From assembly GCF_001939075.1 (NCBI RefSeq), contig NZ_MPTA01000001.1:930001-994000 (forward strand): a stretch of DNA of 64,000 nucleotides, read 5' to 3'. Positions 52,450 to 62,279 of the stretch are shown piece after piece; position 1 is the stretch's first letter; each line of letters starts with the position of its first letter. Position numbers and translations under genes: made by a program. Source of the DNA: Paenisporosarcina indica (GTDB taxonomy: Bacteria > Bacillota > Bacilli > Bacillales_A > Planococcaceae). Below the pieces are notes generated by a model that searched no databases, was not told the DNA's origin, and saw only the letters and a program-made list of their open reading frames with translations.

Positions 52450-53475
52450 CTATCCTTCATCTTTTTCAATCAGGATCTTCTCAACTTCAGTCATAACTCC
52501 AAACGCCCCAGACGATGCATTTGAACAGACCACTAAAATTGTATTTATCCCAGGGTAATAGGCAGAATGGAAACTTACGCCGGGATCATAACCCATAATA
52601 TGATATTTGGATATTTCACCACCAGTTTTATCAATCCACAATCCATATCCGTAATACCTTTCACCGTTTCCAACGACATGCGGCGTCAGTAATTTGTTGG
52701 TCATAGATTCATTTAACAATTGATGATTTAGTAAAGAGTCCCATAAAAGCATCATGTCTTTGACAGTTATATAAGCTCCCCCGTCAGATCCTCCTCTTAC
52801 AGGAAGTGAATAAATATTTGTCCTCCAGCTTCCATCTTCAAAGTCAATGTAACCTTGAGCCGTTTTGCTTGGTAATGAATCGAAGGCAAAATAACCAGAG
52901 TCCTCGATTCCGGCTTTTTTAAAGATGTTCTTCTCTATATAATCAGTAAACCGCATCCCGCTAAACTTCTCTACAATCAAACCTAATATTATAAATCCAC
53001 TATTATTATAGGAAAACTGTTTTCCAGGTGTGAATTTCATGGGTTCGTTTTGGAAAAGTGGTAAAAAATCTTCAAGATTTCGCATCGAGTACATCGGAAG
53101 ACCTTTCCATAAATCTTCGAAGTCCGCCATCACTTCTTCATCAAAATAATCTGGAACTCCTGAAGTATGGGTTAATAAGTGGTGGATGGTAATGTTTTCC
53201 GAAAAATCAGGAAAGACATAGTCGACACACTCAAGTAATTTTGTCTCAAGCGAAATTTTCCCTTGCTCGACAAGTTGGCAAATCGCAATCGCAGTGAATA
53301 GTTTACACCCTGAGGCGATACCAAATCTTGTTTCCGTTTCATTTGGTAATTGTTCTGCTCGATTAGCAAAACTTCTGCTGGATATGACCGGTACTTCTCC
53401 ATTTTGTTTAATAAGTGTAGTTCCTGAAAATTCTTTTGATTGTTGTATATCTAGTACGACCAAATTGTTTAACAT
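52450..53475 (-). CDS. Serine hydrolase, class C beta-lactamase-like
   Basis: A 341-residue protein: SGCK (SxxK nucleophile motif), YNNSG (YxN) and later HIMGYDPG in place of the KTG box. No signal peptide, so a cytoplasmic esterase/peptidase rather than a beta-lactamase. AAGGGG precedes the ATG. Confidence 0.85.
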   Translation of the reverse strand: MLNNLVVLDIQQSKEFSGTTLIKQNGEVPVISSRSFANRAEQLPNETETRFGIASGCKLFTAIAICQLVEQGKISLETKLLECVDYVFPDFSENITIHHLLTHTSGVPDYFDEEVMADFEDLWKGLPMYSMRNLEDFLPLFQNEPMKFTPGKQFSYNNSGFIILGLIVEKFSGMRFTDYIEKNIFKKAGIEDSGYFAFDSLPSKTAQGYIDFEDGSWRTNIYSLPVRGGSDGGAYITVKDMMLLWDSLLNHQLLNESMTNKLLTPHVVGNGERYYGYGLWIDKTGGEISKYHIMGYDPGVSFHSAYYPGINTILVVCSNASSGAFGVMTEVEKILIEKDEG

Positions 53476-53562
53476 GATTAATCCCCTTATGTATGTTTAT
53501 TTCCCCTTATACGACTTACTTCGATAAGAATCTTAATAATCCTGTTTTTGCTGCAAAAAATT

Positions 53563-53598
53563 ACAAAGAAAAAGACCGACTTGAAGATTTAGTCGGTC
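53563..53598 (-). terminator. Terminator of the SRPBCC-ArsR operon
   Basis: GACCGACT/AGTCGGTC stem followed by TTTTTC on the minus strand. Confidence 0.8.
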
Positions 53599-53611
53599 AA
53601 TTTCCATTCAT

Positions 53612-53971
53612 TTATTGATCAGTCTTTGAATTAATTACCTTCGCTTCACTTTCTACTTCATTCTCAAGCATATATTTAAGCAAAGACAATTTGTTAGTCC
53701 AAAACTGTTCATAATACGAAAGCCAGTGTTGAAGTTCTTCCAACGGCTCAGGTTGCAGTCGATATATTTTTTCCCTACCTACTTTTCTTCCACTGACTAA
53801 TTGAGCTTCAGACAGGATATGGAGATGTTTGGCAATGGCCGTACGGCTCATGGGAAAATGAGCAGTAATTTTGGAAATGGGTAATTCCTCTTTGGTTAGC
53901 ATATGCAGCACCGCTCTACGTGTTGGATCAGCAATTGCTTGGAATACATCATATTTTGCTGAGGAAGTCAC
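53612..53971 (-). CDS. ArsR-family transcriptional regulator
   Basis: A 119-residue winged helix with IADPTRRAVLHMLTKEELPISKITAHFPMSRTAIAKHLHILSEAQLV, typical of the ArsR group paired with SRPBCC/AHSA1 proteins. No metal-binding cysteines. GTG start directly abuts the SRPBCC stop, so the two are coupled. Confidence 0.9.
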   Translation of the reverse strand: MTSSAKYDVFQAIADPTRRAVLHMLTKEELPISKITAHFPMSRTAIAKHLHILSEAQLVSGRKVGREKIYRLQPEPLEELQHWLSYYEQFWTNKLSLLKYMLENEVESEAKVINSKTDQ

Positions 53972-54409
53972 TTATCCCTCAACAACTTTTTTCAGACGTT
54001 CATTCACAATACCAACCCAGCCTTGTCCCATGTGTTCACGAATTACCGAACTCTTCTCATTAGCTTTTGGAATAATTGAATCAGGTGTATTCCATCCACC
54101 ATGAACTAGAGTAAATTCTGTTTGATCACCCAACTCTTTTAAAATAAATGATACAAACCAGCCATCTGTATCCCAAGTAAATGAAAGTCGATTTGGAGCA
54201 TCAATTTCCGTTACTTTACAAGGAGATGGACCGAATGGTGATTGCACATGGAATTCATGTCCTTCTTTTAATTGGAAATCATTTGGCATAAACCATGAGG
54301 CGATTCCTTCTGAAGTTGACACGATATCCCAAACTTTTTGAATGGGTGCTTTGAGCATAACTGTTTGATTGATGTCTTGTAGTTTATCTTGACTATTTGT
54401 TCCCATCAT
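53972..54409 (-). CDS. SRPBCC (AHSA1-like) domain protein
   Basis: A ~145-residue START-like ligand-binding fold ([52 protein letters not shown]). AAGGAG precedes the double ATG at 54409/54406. First gene of an operon with the ArsR regulator; ligand unknown. Confidence 0.85.
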   Translation of the reverse strand: MMGTNSQDKLQDINQTVMLKAPIQKVWDIVSTSEGIASWFMPNDFQLKEGHEFHVQSPFGPSPCKVTEIDAPNRLSFTWDTDGWFVSFILKELGDQTEFTLVHGGWNTPDSIIPKANEKSSVIREHMGQGWVGIVNERLKKVVEG

Positions 54410-54516
54410 AATTCTCCTTTTGACCATGAATATAAAACCTTTTGGTTACGTTTCTTACTATATAACGCCATATGGTTTCGCGTCAAACTTAAAATTGAAG
54501 TTGAAAGAACTCGTAA

Positions 54517-54542
54517 AAGAAAAAAGCATAGCATTTGCTACA
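54517..54542 (-). terminator. Weak terminator after hydrolase gene
   Basis: TAGCA/TGCTA stem followed by TTTTTTCTTTT on the minus strand. Confidence 0.5.
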
Positions 54543-54543
54543 C

Positions 54544-55200
54544 TTAAAAATGCTTCATATCGTGAATGATGTTTTTTAATACATCAATGGATTCAACAGG
54601 GTTATTATCATATTCCAAACTATGATTAACTTTGTCAAACAATCTTGATACGATATTTGGATTGCTTGTCACTTGATTATATCTCTCTTCCGAATAACAA
54701 CGATCATTGTCACCGATGAAACACAATCCTTTATGGTTACTGGCAACCATTGCTTTAAGCACATCTTCCCTATGAATCAACGGTGTTAACCATACTATTT
54801 TCGCATCTTTAAACATATCCCTGCTTAACTCTGTACTCAAAGCAATTGTCCCAAGCGATTTTCCGATCAGATAGAAATTTTTATATGAAGTATCCATTAA
54901 TACCTGATCCAGTACCGTTCTTACATCATATTTGATCGCTTCACTTAACTCTTCCTTACTGAAGTCATCGTAGATTTTGTCATTGTATTGGTAATTAACC
55001 TGTAGTACATCAAAGGATTTGTTCAGATATAGATCTTCTGAATAATGAAAGACCGGGCTTTTTACGGTATATCCCGCTCCAGGAAGGAAAATGGCTAAAT
55101 TATCCGAGTTCTCTTTTATACTCAATAGAGTAAATGGAACACTCATTCCCTTATATCCGATAGCTTGGTCGGTAAACGTTTTCAATACTGGAACCCCCAT
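54544..55200 (-). CDS. Alpha/beta hydrolase-like protein
   Basis: A 218-residue protein: nucleophile elbow IGKSLG, TPLIHR, FIGDNDRCY (acid region) and VNHSLEY (His). Related to small dienelactone-type or KANL3/Tex30-like hydrolases. Substrate unknown; the ribosome site is weak. Confidence 0.75.
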   Translation of the reverse strand: MGVPVLKTFTDQAIGYKGMSVPFTLLSIKENSDNLAIFLPGAGYTVKSPVFHYSEDLYLNKSFDVLQVNYQYNDKIYDDFSKEELSEAIKYDVRTVLDQVLMDTSYKNFYLIGKSLGTIALSTELSRDMFKDAKIVWLTPLIHREDVLKAMVASNHKGLCFIGDNDRCYSEERYNQVTSNPNIVSRLFDKVNHSLEYDNNPVESIDVLKNIIHDMKHF

Positions 55201-55283
55201 TTTTTCTTCATTATACAGAATATTCCACGAAGTGCCAGGGATTTTTTAAATTAAGTCGACCTTCCAAGTGATTAACCAATTCA

Positions 55284-55314
55284 AACAAAAAATCCAGACA
55301 GAAGTAGTCTGGAT
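55284..55314 (-). terminator. Terminator of the dinB-rnz transcript
   Basis: ATCCAGAC/GTCTGGAT perfect stem with TTTTTTG on the minus strand. Confidence 0.85.
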
Positions 55315-55444
55315 CAGTTCACCCTAATAAGAACTTTCTTATTTCATTTAGCGACATTAGTCAGTGTAAATAGCCAAGTTAGATTTGTTAACAACAAGGT
55401 GTTACAAAGAATAACCACTCTGCTTATTTGATGCTCAACCACAC

Positions 55445-56389
55445 CTAATTATCCACCACAACCAACTCACCATTCTTCAATTCATACTCAGAAAAATCCG
55501 CAGCCACAGTAATTGAAGGAAAGACCGATAACCCTTGCACTCGTAGCTCTTCTGCCTGGCTAGGTAAAAAACGGGCGCTGATATGTTGCACGATCAGGTG
55601 TTTTGCCCGACTTTCTTTCGCGACCATCGCAGCTTGTGTGATCGTCGAGTGACCATATGGTTTTGCTAACTCTTCCGTACCAGCGTCAAATGTCGCTTCG
55701 TGAATGACGATATCGACATCCTGGCTTAGATCGATGGATGCTTGGCAATAGCGTGTGTCCCCTAATATGGCCAGTGAAAAACCTTTGCTCGATTCAGCCG
55801 TAACATCTTTGCTATAAACGGTCTGGGCGTTTTCCAATACCACATCCTGGCCTTTCTTCAACTGAGCTAATAACGGGCCTTTCGGAACCCCTAATCTCAG
55901 TGCTTCTTCAATTAACAGTTGAGGCGGAAGTGGTTTTTGTATCACCCTGTAACCGAAACAAGGAATGACATGATCCAGCAGTTTAGCTTCAACTATGAAT
56001 TGATCATCCTCAAAGATGATGCCTTCTTCGATCTCGATAATGTTCACTTTATACTGCAGATAGGTTCGTGATAAGCGAAGTGTGGTAAGTACCCACTCCT
56101 TTATGCCGGTTGGACCATAAATGGTCAACGGTTCTTTTCCATCCAGGAAGGAGCGTGAACCTAGTAGACCCGGCAAGCCGAAGATATGATCTCCATGCAT
56201 ATGTGTAATGAATATATTTTCGATTTTTCGCGGCTTAATGGTCGTATGCAAAATTTGATGTTGTGTTGCTTCTCCGCAATCAAACAACCAAACCGTGCCT
56301 CTTTCCTGTAATAGTTTTACGACAAGTGCACTGGTATTGCGTTGTTTCGAAGGCATACCAGCCCCTGTACCTAGAAATTGAAGTTCCAT
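55445..56389 (-). CDS. rnz: Ribonuclease Z
   Basis: A 314-residue metallo-beta-lactamase-fold tRNA 3'-endonuclease: THMHGDHIFGLPG zinc motif, LGDTRYC, HEATF and HSTITQAA. It removes 3' trailers from tRNA precursors lacking CCA. ATG 56389 starts one base after the dinB stop. Confidence 0.95.
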   Translation of the reverse strand: MELQFLGTGAGMPSKQRNTSALVVKLLQERGTVWLFDCGEATQHQILHTTIKPRKIENIFITHMHGDHIFGLPGLLGSRSFLDGKEPLTIYGPTGIKEWVLTTLRLSRTYLQYKVNIIEIEEGIIFEDDQFIVEAKLLDHVIPCFGYRVIQKPLPPQLLIEEALRLGVPKGPLLAQLKKGQDVVLENAQTVYSKDVTAESSKGFSLAILGDTRYCQASIDLSQDVDIVIHEATFDAGTEELAKPYGHSTITQAAMVAKESRAKHLIVQHISARFLPSQAEELRVQGLSVFPSITVAADFSEYELKNGELVVVDN

Positions 56390-56390
56390 A

Positions 56391-57653
56391 TTACTTGTTC
56401 TCCCTGTCTTTGTGATCATCTAAAAAATCTTTACTAAAACTTGTTGCGGATTCGTAAGTGGTTTTTTTTGTTTGAGTAACGCCCCTGGTAATCTTATCTT
56501 TTCCGAACTTTGTTTGTAGGGCATCGACCAATTTCAAAATTGGTTCTTCTTTTGCATGCTCTTCAAAATTGTAAATTGATAATTGTTCCGTGAAATCGAT
56601 TCGATCAACTACACCACTGACGGTTACACCAAGTAAGCGAATAGGTTGTCCATCCCAATTTCTCTCAAATAGTGACCACGCTACTTCAAGGATCTTAGCT
56701 TGATCATAAACTAAGTTTCGAAATGTTTTGCTCCTTGAAGAGTTTCGCCAATCCGTGTCACGTATTTGTATGGAAACGGTTGGGCCTGCTAATCGCTTTG
56801 CTTCCAATCGATTGGCCACTTTTGTACTTAGGTGTTTAAATACTTTCTTAAGTTCCAACGGATCGGTTTCATCAATTGGCAACGTCGTTGAACTCCCAAC
56901 ACTTTTCGTATCGTAAACGGAATCAGGATCTACCGCTCGCACATCAATTCCATTTGCCCGGTTTTTCAATCTGACACCATTCTTGCCGAGCTTTTCTTTT
57001 AAAATCCCATCTTCCACTTTTGCAATATCACCAATTGTGGTCAATCCGATGCCATTTAATTTCTTAGCGGTACTTTCTCCTACCCCATGCATGTCAATGA
57101 CGGGAAGGGGCCATAACAATTTATCGATGTCTCGTTTGCGTAAGACAGTTACTCCCATTGGTTTTTTCATATTTGAAGCAGTTTTTGCTAGAAATTTATT
57201 GGGAGCAATTCCGATTGAACTTGGCAAATCTAGTTCTGTTAACAATCTTTGCTGTATTTCCTGAGCGACTTCTATTGCAGTCATTGGCCGATCAATATCG
57301 GTTACATCCATATAGCCCTCATCAATCGACACAGGTTCGACAAGATGTGTATAGGTTCGCAGTAAATCAAACATTGCACGTGAAGCGATTCGATAGCGTT
57401 CAAAATTTGGTGGCAACAATATCAGCTCGGGACATTTGCGTTTCGCTTCCCATACGCTCATCGTCGTGTATACCCCTCTCGCACGTGCTTCGTACGAACA
57501 TGTGACGAGAATACCGCGACGTTCTTTCGGATTTCCCGCGATGGCAATCGCTTTTCCTTTTAAGCTCGGATCATAGGATTGCTCAACAGACGCATAGAAA
57601 CTATTCATATCAATATGAAAAATAATACGAGCAGCGTTTTTTATACTAGTCAT
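56391..57653 (-). CDS. dinB: DNA polymerase IV
   Basis: A 420-residue Y-family polymerase (YqjH/PolY1 type): DMNSFYASVE, YEARARGV, SIDEGYMDVTD catalytic acids, helix-hairpin-helix MHGVGESTAKKLNGIGLTTIGDIA and little-finger domain. It performs translesion synthesis. The C-terminus KDFLDDHKDRENK does not show a clear beta-clamp motif. Confidence 0.95.
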   Translation of the reverse strand: MTSIKNAARIIFHIDMNSFYASVEQSYDPSLKGKAIAIAGNPKERRGILVTCSYEARARGVYTTMSVWEAKRKCPELILLPPNFERYRIASRAMFDLLRTYTHLVEPVSIDEGYMDVTDIDRPMTAIEVAQEIQQRLLTELDLPSSIGIAPNKFLAKTASNMKKPMGVTVLRKRDIDKLLWPLPVIDMHGVGESTAKKLNGIGLTTIGDIAKVEDGILKEKLGKNGVRLKNRANGIDVRAVDPDSVYDTKSVGSSTTLPIDETDPLELKKVFKHLSTKVANRLEAKRLAGPTVSIQIRDTDWRNSSRSKTFRNLVYDQAKILEVAWSLFERNWDGQPIRLLGVTVSGVVDRIDFTEQLSIYNFEEHAKEEPILKLVDALQTKFGKDKITRGVTQTKKTTYESATSFSKDFLDDHKDRENK

Positions 57654-57695
57654 GTTGTCATCGCCTTTTCAATCAATTCTTTCCCCTATCATAAC

Positions 57696-57728
57696 AAAAA
57701 ACGAGACATCAGGGCATCCTGACATCTC
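57696..57728 (-). terminator. Terminator of the methylmalonyl/peptidase transcript
   Basis: GAGATGTCAGG/CCTGATGTCTC with a 2x2 internal mismatch, then GTTTTTTG on the minus strand. Confidence 0.8.
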
Positions 57729-57746
57729 ATTAACATAATGATGATA

Positions 57747-58865
57747 TTATTGAGCAGAAACTTTAACGATTTCTACTAGTAATTCTGCTAATTTTTCTAA
57801 TTCTTCAACAGGCATGCGTTCATTTTTCGTATGAATTTCTTCATACCCAACAGATAAATTAACTGTTGGAATGCCAAATCCTGCAATGATGTTTGCATCA
57901 CTACCGCCACCACTTGTTCCTAGGTTTGGTGTACGACCGATATTTTCCACCGCTTGTATCGCAACTTTTGTCACATGCTCATCTGGACCAAAACGGAAAC
58001 CAGGGTACATCAACTGAACCTCTACTTTCGCTTCTCCTCCCATTGCCAAGGCCGTTTCTTCAAATACTGATTTCATGTGTTCGGTTTGTCTATCTAATTT
58101 ATCTGGAACAATTGATCGTGCTTCTGCTAATATGTTGACTTCATCGCATACAATGTTAGTAGCTTGTCCACCTTCAAAACGACCAATATTTGCTGTCGTT
58201 TCAGAATCTAGGCGTCCAAGATTCATTTTTGAAATCGATTTAGCTGCAATGTTTATAGCAGATATCCCTTTTTCAGGTGCTACGCCAGCATGTGCCGTTT
58301 TACCAAGAATTGTTGCGTTAATTTTCGCTTGGTATGGAGCAGCAGTTACAATACCGCCAACTTTACCATCTGAATCGACTGCGAAGCCATATTTTGCGGT
58401 AATAAGAGAAGCATCCAAATGTTTAGCTCCAGCTAATCCACTTTCTTCACCTGCTGTTATGATGAATTGAATGTCACCATGCTCGATGTTTTGTTCTTTC
58501 AGTTGTTTAGCCATTTCAAACAATGCAGCAATACCCGCTTTGTCATCTGCACCCAAAATTGTCGTTCCATCCGAATAAATATAGCCATCTTCTCGAAGTT
58601 CAGGTTTGATTCCTACACCAGGTACGACGGTATCCATATGGCATGTGAAATAAATAGGATCGACATTTGATTTATTTCCCGGTAATGTGGCAATTAAATT
58701 TCCCGCTCCGTGACCGCTTCTTGATGCGGAATCATCTTCAAAGACATCAAAACCTAATGCTTCTAGTTTGCCTTTTAAGATTGGGGCAATAACTTGTTCA
58801 TTTTTTGTTTCAGAATCAATTTGTACAAGCTCTAAAAATTCATTGATTAAACGTTGGTTAGTCAA
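57747..58865 (-). CDS. yqjE: M20 family metallopeptidase (PepT-like, YqjE)
   Basis: A 372-residue di-zinc peptidase: TCHMDTVVPG, TTILGADDKAGIA, TAGEESGLAGAKHLD and an AHAGVAPEKG dimerisation region. Homologues cleave tripeptides or act as deacylases. TTG start after AAAGGAG, 13 nt below the carboxyltransferase gene, as in the B. subtilis yqjCDE order. Confidence 0.92.
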   Translation of the reverse strand: MTNQRLINEFLELVQIDSETKNEQVIAPILKGKLEALGFDVFEDDSASRSGHGAGNLIATLPGNKSNVDPIYFTCHMDTVVPGVGIKPELREDGYIYSDGTTILGADDKAGIAALFEMAKQLKEQNIEHGDIQFIITAGEESGLAGAKHLDASLITAKYGFAVDSDGKVGGIVTAAPYQAKINATILGKTAHAGVAPEKGISAINIAAKSISKMNLGRLDSETTANIGRFEGGQATNIVCDEVNILAEARSIVPDKLDRQTEHMKSVFEETALAMGGEAKVEVQLMYPGFRFGPDEHVTKVAIQAVENIGRTPNLGTSGGGSDANIIAGFGIPTVNLSVGYEEIHTKNERMPVEELEKLAELLVEIVKVSAQ

Positions 58866-58878
58866 GTGAAAAACTCCT

Positions 58879-60426
58879 TTATAATGGGATGTTGCCGTGT
58901 TTTTTAGTTGGTCGCGTCTCTTTCTTATTACGCATCATATCTAGTGCTTGTATGAGCTTGATTCGTGTTTCACGAGGGTCGATGACATCGTCAACCATCC
59001 CACGTGCAGCAGCTACATAGGGGTTCGCAAACTTCTCGCGATATTCCTCGATTTTTGTCGAACGCGTTTGTTCAGGATTGTCGCTTTGCGCGATTTCCCG
59101 GGAAAAGATTACGTTGGCAGCACCTTGTGGGCCCATAACTGCGATCTCTGCATTTGGCCATGCGAACACGAGATCCGCACCAATTGACTTCGAGTTAAGT
59201 GCCACGTACGCTCCGCCATATGCTTTTCGCAGAATGACCGTCATCTTCGGTACAGTTGCTTCGGAATAAGCATAAAGGATTTTGGCACCGTGACGAATTA
59301 TTCCCCCATGTTCTTGTTTGATACCTGGGAAGAAACCTGTTACGTCTTCAAAAGTAATAATAGGAATATTAAATGAATCACAGAATCGAATGAATCGAGC
59401 TGCCTTATCAGAAGAATTAATATCAAGTCCACCGGCCATTACTTTAGGTTGGTTACAAACTAGTCCGACTACCTCACCTTTTATTCGAGCAAGTCCAATT
59501 ACTACATTGCGAGCGAATTCTTTTTGTACTTCCATAAATGACTCTTTGTCCACTACCTGATCGATTACTTTACGAATGTCATAAGGGCGAATGGCGTCAT
59601 AAGGAACGACATCCGTTAATTCTGGACGATAGTCATCTTGAAGGTCCGCTTCTAGTCGTGGTGGTTTCTCTTCATTATTTTGAGGTAAGAAACTTAATAA
59701 ATCTCTCACTTGTTGCAATATTTCTTGTTCCGTTTCAGCACGGAAGTGAGCATTCCCACTGATTGCATTATGTACTTTCGATCCACCTAAATCTTCTGAA
59801 GATATTTTTTCACCCGTTACAGTTTCAATTACCTTCGGTCCGGTAATAAACATCTGACTCGTTTTGTCGACCATAAAAACAAAATCGGTTATCGCTGGTG
59901 AATACACTGCTCCACCGGCACAAGGTCCCATAATTACTGAGATTTGAGGGATTACACCTGAATAGATGGCATTACGATAGAAAATATGACCATAGCCGTC
60001 AAGAGAAACAACACCTTCTTGAATTCGAGCGCCGCCCGAATCATTTAACCCAATAAAAGGTGCTCCATTTTTCGCAGCTAAATCCATGACATTTGCAATT
60101 TTCATCGCATGCATTTCTCCAAGTGCGCCACCAAATACCGTGAAATCTTGCGAGAAAAGGTAAATCGCTCGACCATTTACTTTCCCGTATCCTGTCACTA
60201 CACCGTCGCCAGGACCTTTTTGAGTATCCATACCAAAATCAACGGTACGATGTTCAACAAATGGGTTTAATTCAACAAACGTCCCTCGATCCACCAATAA
60301 GTCAATACGTTCTCGAGCCGTTAATTTTCCTTTTGCATGTTGTTTTTCAATTCGTTCGTCTCCGCCCCCAAGCTCAATTTCACGCTTGCGATCGTATAAG
60401 TCATTGATTCTCTCATAAATATCCAT
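58879..60426 (-). CDS. yqjD: Methylmalonyl/propionyl-CoA carboxyltransferase subunit
   Basis: A 515-residue carboxyltransferase beta chain (crotonase fold, two halves): GGALGEMHAMKIANVMDLA, DSGGARIQEGV, GPCAGGAVYSPAITDF, and DVTGFFPGIKQEHGGIIRHGAK. It transfers carboxylate between biotin and propionyl/methylmalonyl-CoA. No biotin carboxylase is adjacent. It operates with the epimerase and mutase encoded nearby. Confidence 0.93.
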   Translation of the reverse strand: MDIYERINDLYDRKREIELGGGDERIEKQHAKGKLTARERIDLLVDRGTFVELNPFVEHRTVDFGMDTQKGPGDGVVTGYGKVNGRAIYLFSQDFTVFGGALGEMHAMKIANVMDLAAKNGAPFIGLNDSGGARIQEGVVSLDGYGHIFYRNAIYSGVIPQISVIMGPCAGGAVYSPAITDFVFMVDKTSQMFITGPKVIETVTGEKISSEDLGGSKVHNAISGNAHFRAETEQEILQQVRDLLSFLPQNNEEKPPRLEADLQDDYRPELTDVVPYDAIRPYDIRKVIDQVVDKESFMEVQKEFARNVVIGLARIKGEVVGLVCNQPKVMAGGLDINSSDKAARFIRFCDSFNIPIITFEDVTGFFPGIKQEHGGIIRHGAKILYAYSEATVPKMTVILRKAYGGAYVALNSKSIGADLVFAWPNAEIAVMGPQGAANVIFSREIAQSDNPEQTRSTKIEEYREKFANPYVAAARGMVDDVIDPRETRIKLIQALDMMRNKKETRPTKKHGNIPL

Positions 60427-60431
60427 GTTTT

Positions 60432-60842
60432 TTACCCCTTTATACCGGACTTATCACATAATTCATAGAGCACTCCGTACGAAGACTTGGGATGTAAAAA
60501 CGCCACTTGTGCACCACCCGCTCCAATTTTCGGCTGTTCAGTTAAAATACGAATACCTTTAGTACGCAGATCATTCATACGTTCTTCTATACCTTCCACC
60601 CCAAAAGCAATGTGGTGAATGCCTTCACCTTTTTTCTCAATAAATGACTGGATCGCACTTGTTTCTGACAATGGTTCGAGTAACTCGAGTTTAACATTGC
60701 CCGCATCAATAAACGCAACTCTCACTGACTCACTAGCGACTTCTTCTATCTTCAACAACGTCAAGCCAAGTGTTTCTGTATAATAAGGGATTGTTTCGTC
60801 TAAGTTTTTCACTGCGATGCCGATATGATCAACCTTATTCAA
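60432..60842 (-). CDS. mce: Methylmalonyl-CoA epimerase
   Basis: A ~136-residue VOC-fold enzyme: VDHIGIAVKNLDETIPYYTETLGL, EKKGEGIHHIAFGV, and IGAGGAQVAFLHPKSSYGVLYEL. It interconverts (R)- and (S)-methylmalonyl-CoA. TTG 60842 is preferred (10 nt after AAAGG, conserved NKVDHIG start); GTG 60851 is 1 nt from the site. Confidence 0.92.
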   Translation of the reverse strand: MNKVDHIGIAVKNLDETIPYYTETLGLTLLKIEEVASESVRVAFIDAGNVKLELLEPLSETSAIQSFIEKKGEGIHHIAFGVEGIEERMNDLRTKGIRILTEQPKIGAGGAQVAFLHPKSSYGVLYELCDKSGIKG

Positions 60843-60968
60843 AATATCCACACCTTTCTGTTATCTCCACTCTCTATTGTACCGATTTCTATTTGAAAAC
60901 TCTACCTCTTGAGAATTTTTTCAGTTTCTACTAAACTAAATAATAGCTAGTTAAAGGAGTTGTATCTT

Positions 60969-61064
60969 ATGCGTAATGCAGGTTTCCGAAAGTTTGTTGT
61001 TTATATGATGATTTTAATGATGTTATTGTCAAGCGTACTATTTGGATTAAGTTTATTCTTTTAA
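60969..61064 (+). CDS. prli42: Stressosome-associated mini-protein Prli42
   Basis: A 31-residue single-TM peptide beginning RNAGFRKFVVYMMILMMLLSS, matching the length, basic N-terminus and helix of Prli42, which anchors the stressosome to the membrane in Listeria and Bacillus. Strong AAAGGAG 11 nt before ATG. Position beside yqjA/mce matches related genomes. Confidence 0.85.
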   Translation: MRNAGFRKFVVYMMILMMLLSSVLFGLSLFF

Positions 61065-61065
61065 C

Positions 61066-61114
61066 AAAAAACAGCCATGACGGAATGGTTATTCCCTCGT
61101 AGCTGTCTTTTTTT
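61066..61114. terminator. Bidirectional terminator between prli42 and yqjA
   Basis: AAAAAACAGC..GGAAT/ATTCC..GCTGTCTTTTTTTT. It overlaps the last codons of yqjA. Confidence 0.8.
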
Positions 61115-62078
61115 TGGTGTTAAAACCAACAAATTTGCGTTTAATTCGTAAATATTGTTCCATTTCTTCGATAAATTGATACAATGCGGCCATCGCTAAA
61201 AACTTTTCGTGATCGGTCGGCAATGGCATGGCTGCAAACTCTTCTTTTACTTCATCTAATTTTGAAATAAAATGATGTGCGGTATTCCCAGAATGGACAT
61301 GGTTTGCTAAATCTTCCACAAAGTCCGCTACCAAATGGGAATGAGAAGAAATTACAGGTAATGCAGTAATCTTAGGGAGCACTCTTTCAATTATTTCGAA
61401 CTGTTGTTCGCGCATCTCGAAATAGAGGTAATGGAGATTTTGTCTACGATTTAAATGATTCTCTACGTCGTTATATGCTAATGCTTTCCCTTTTTCAATT
61501 ACTTCTGAAACTTGGACGATTTCTTTCCCATTCCAAGAGCTATCCCCATCACGTAAATACAAAGCAATTTCATGGAATATTTTCGAATATAAAATCTCGA
61601 GTTCCAAACGATATTTCTTTAAATCTTTCCCGATATCCGGCATGTACATGTTAACGATTAACGCAACGCCAAAACCGACAACCATCAATTGAGCTTCATT
61701 CCACAATAATGGCCATGAAAAGTTTTTCGAATCAAATAAGTGCAAAAGAATAACCACACTTGAAACAAAACCATCTTGAAATCTTAATGATACAAGTGTT
61801 GGGATAAAAAGGATTAATATAAGTCCAAAAACAAGTGGATGATAGGCAATTCCTTCAAAAAACACAAAAGCAAAGCCAACACCGATAATACTTGCGATTA
61901 TTCGTGAATATACGGCTCTAACCGATTTTCTCTTCGTGGGCTGGATACATAATACCGTCAAAATAAAGGCAGAGCTATAATAATCCAAGTTTAAAAACAT
62001 CGCAATAAGCATTGCAATACTCGCACCTACTGCTGTTTTTATTGTGCGATATCCAATGCGATATCTTCTCAGATTCAT
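61089..62078 (-). CDS. yqjA: Aromatic-acid-exporter family membrane protein YqjA
   Basis: A 329-residue protein with an N-terminal half of ~6 TM helices (IGYRTIKTAVGASIAMLIAMFLNLDYYSSAFILTVLCIQPTKRKS) and a cytoplasmic helical half: the ArAE_1/YqjA layout. The family exports or resists aromatic or lipophilic acids. GGTGGAAGA precedes the ATG. Confidence 0.88.
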   Translation of the reverse strand: MNLRRYRIGYRTIKTAVGASIAMLIAMFLNLDYYSSAFILTVLCIQPTKRKSVRAVYSRIIASIIGVGFAFVFFEGIAYHPLVFGLILILFIPTLVSLRFQDGFVSSVVILLHLFDSKNFSWPLLWNEAQLMVVGFGVALIVNMYMPDIGKDLKKYRLELEILYSKIFHEIALYLRDGDSSWNGKEIVQVSEVIEKGKALAYNDVENHLNRRQNLHYLYFEMREQQFEIIERVLPKITALPVISSHSHLVADFVEDLANHVHSGNTAHHFISKLDEVKEEFAAMPLPTDHEKFLAMAALYQFIEEMEQYLRIKRKFVGFNTKKKTATRE

Positions 62079-62242
62079 TCTTCCACCAACTTTCTAAATG
62101 CTTTGTTAAACTATACTGTTGATCTCCGTTCCAACGCACTTTCATGTTTCGAAGCTAGTGCAGCGATGCAGAAACAGGCGGACGCTTTCCACTACAATTC
62201 ATTAAATAAATCAACAATAATAGATAACACAGCTTTCTAATT

Positions 62243-62268
62243 AAAAAAGAGCACTATATCAGTGCCCC
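62243..62268 (-). terminator. Terminator of brxB
   Basis: GGCACT/AGTGCT stem then CTTTTTTAATT on the minus strand, 12 nt after the stop. Confidence 0.85.
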
Positions 62269-62279
62269 TTCATCCATTC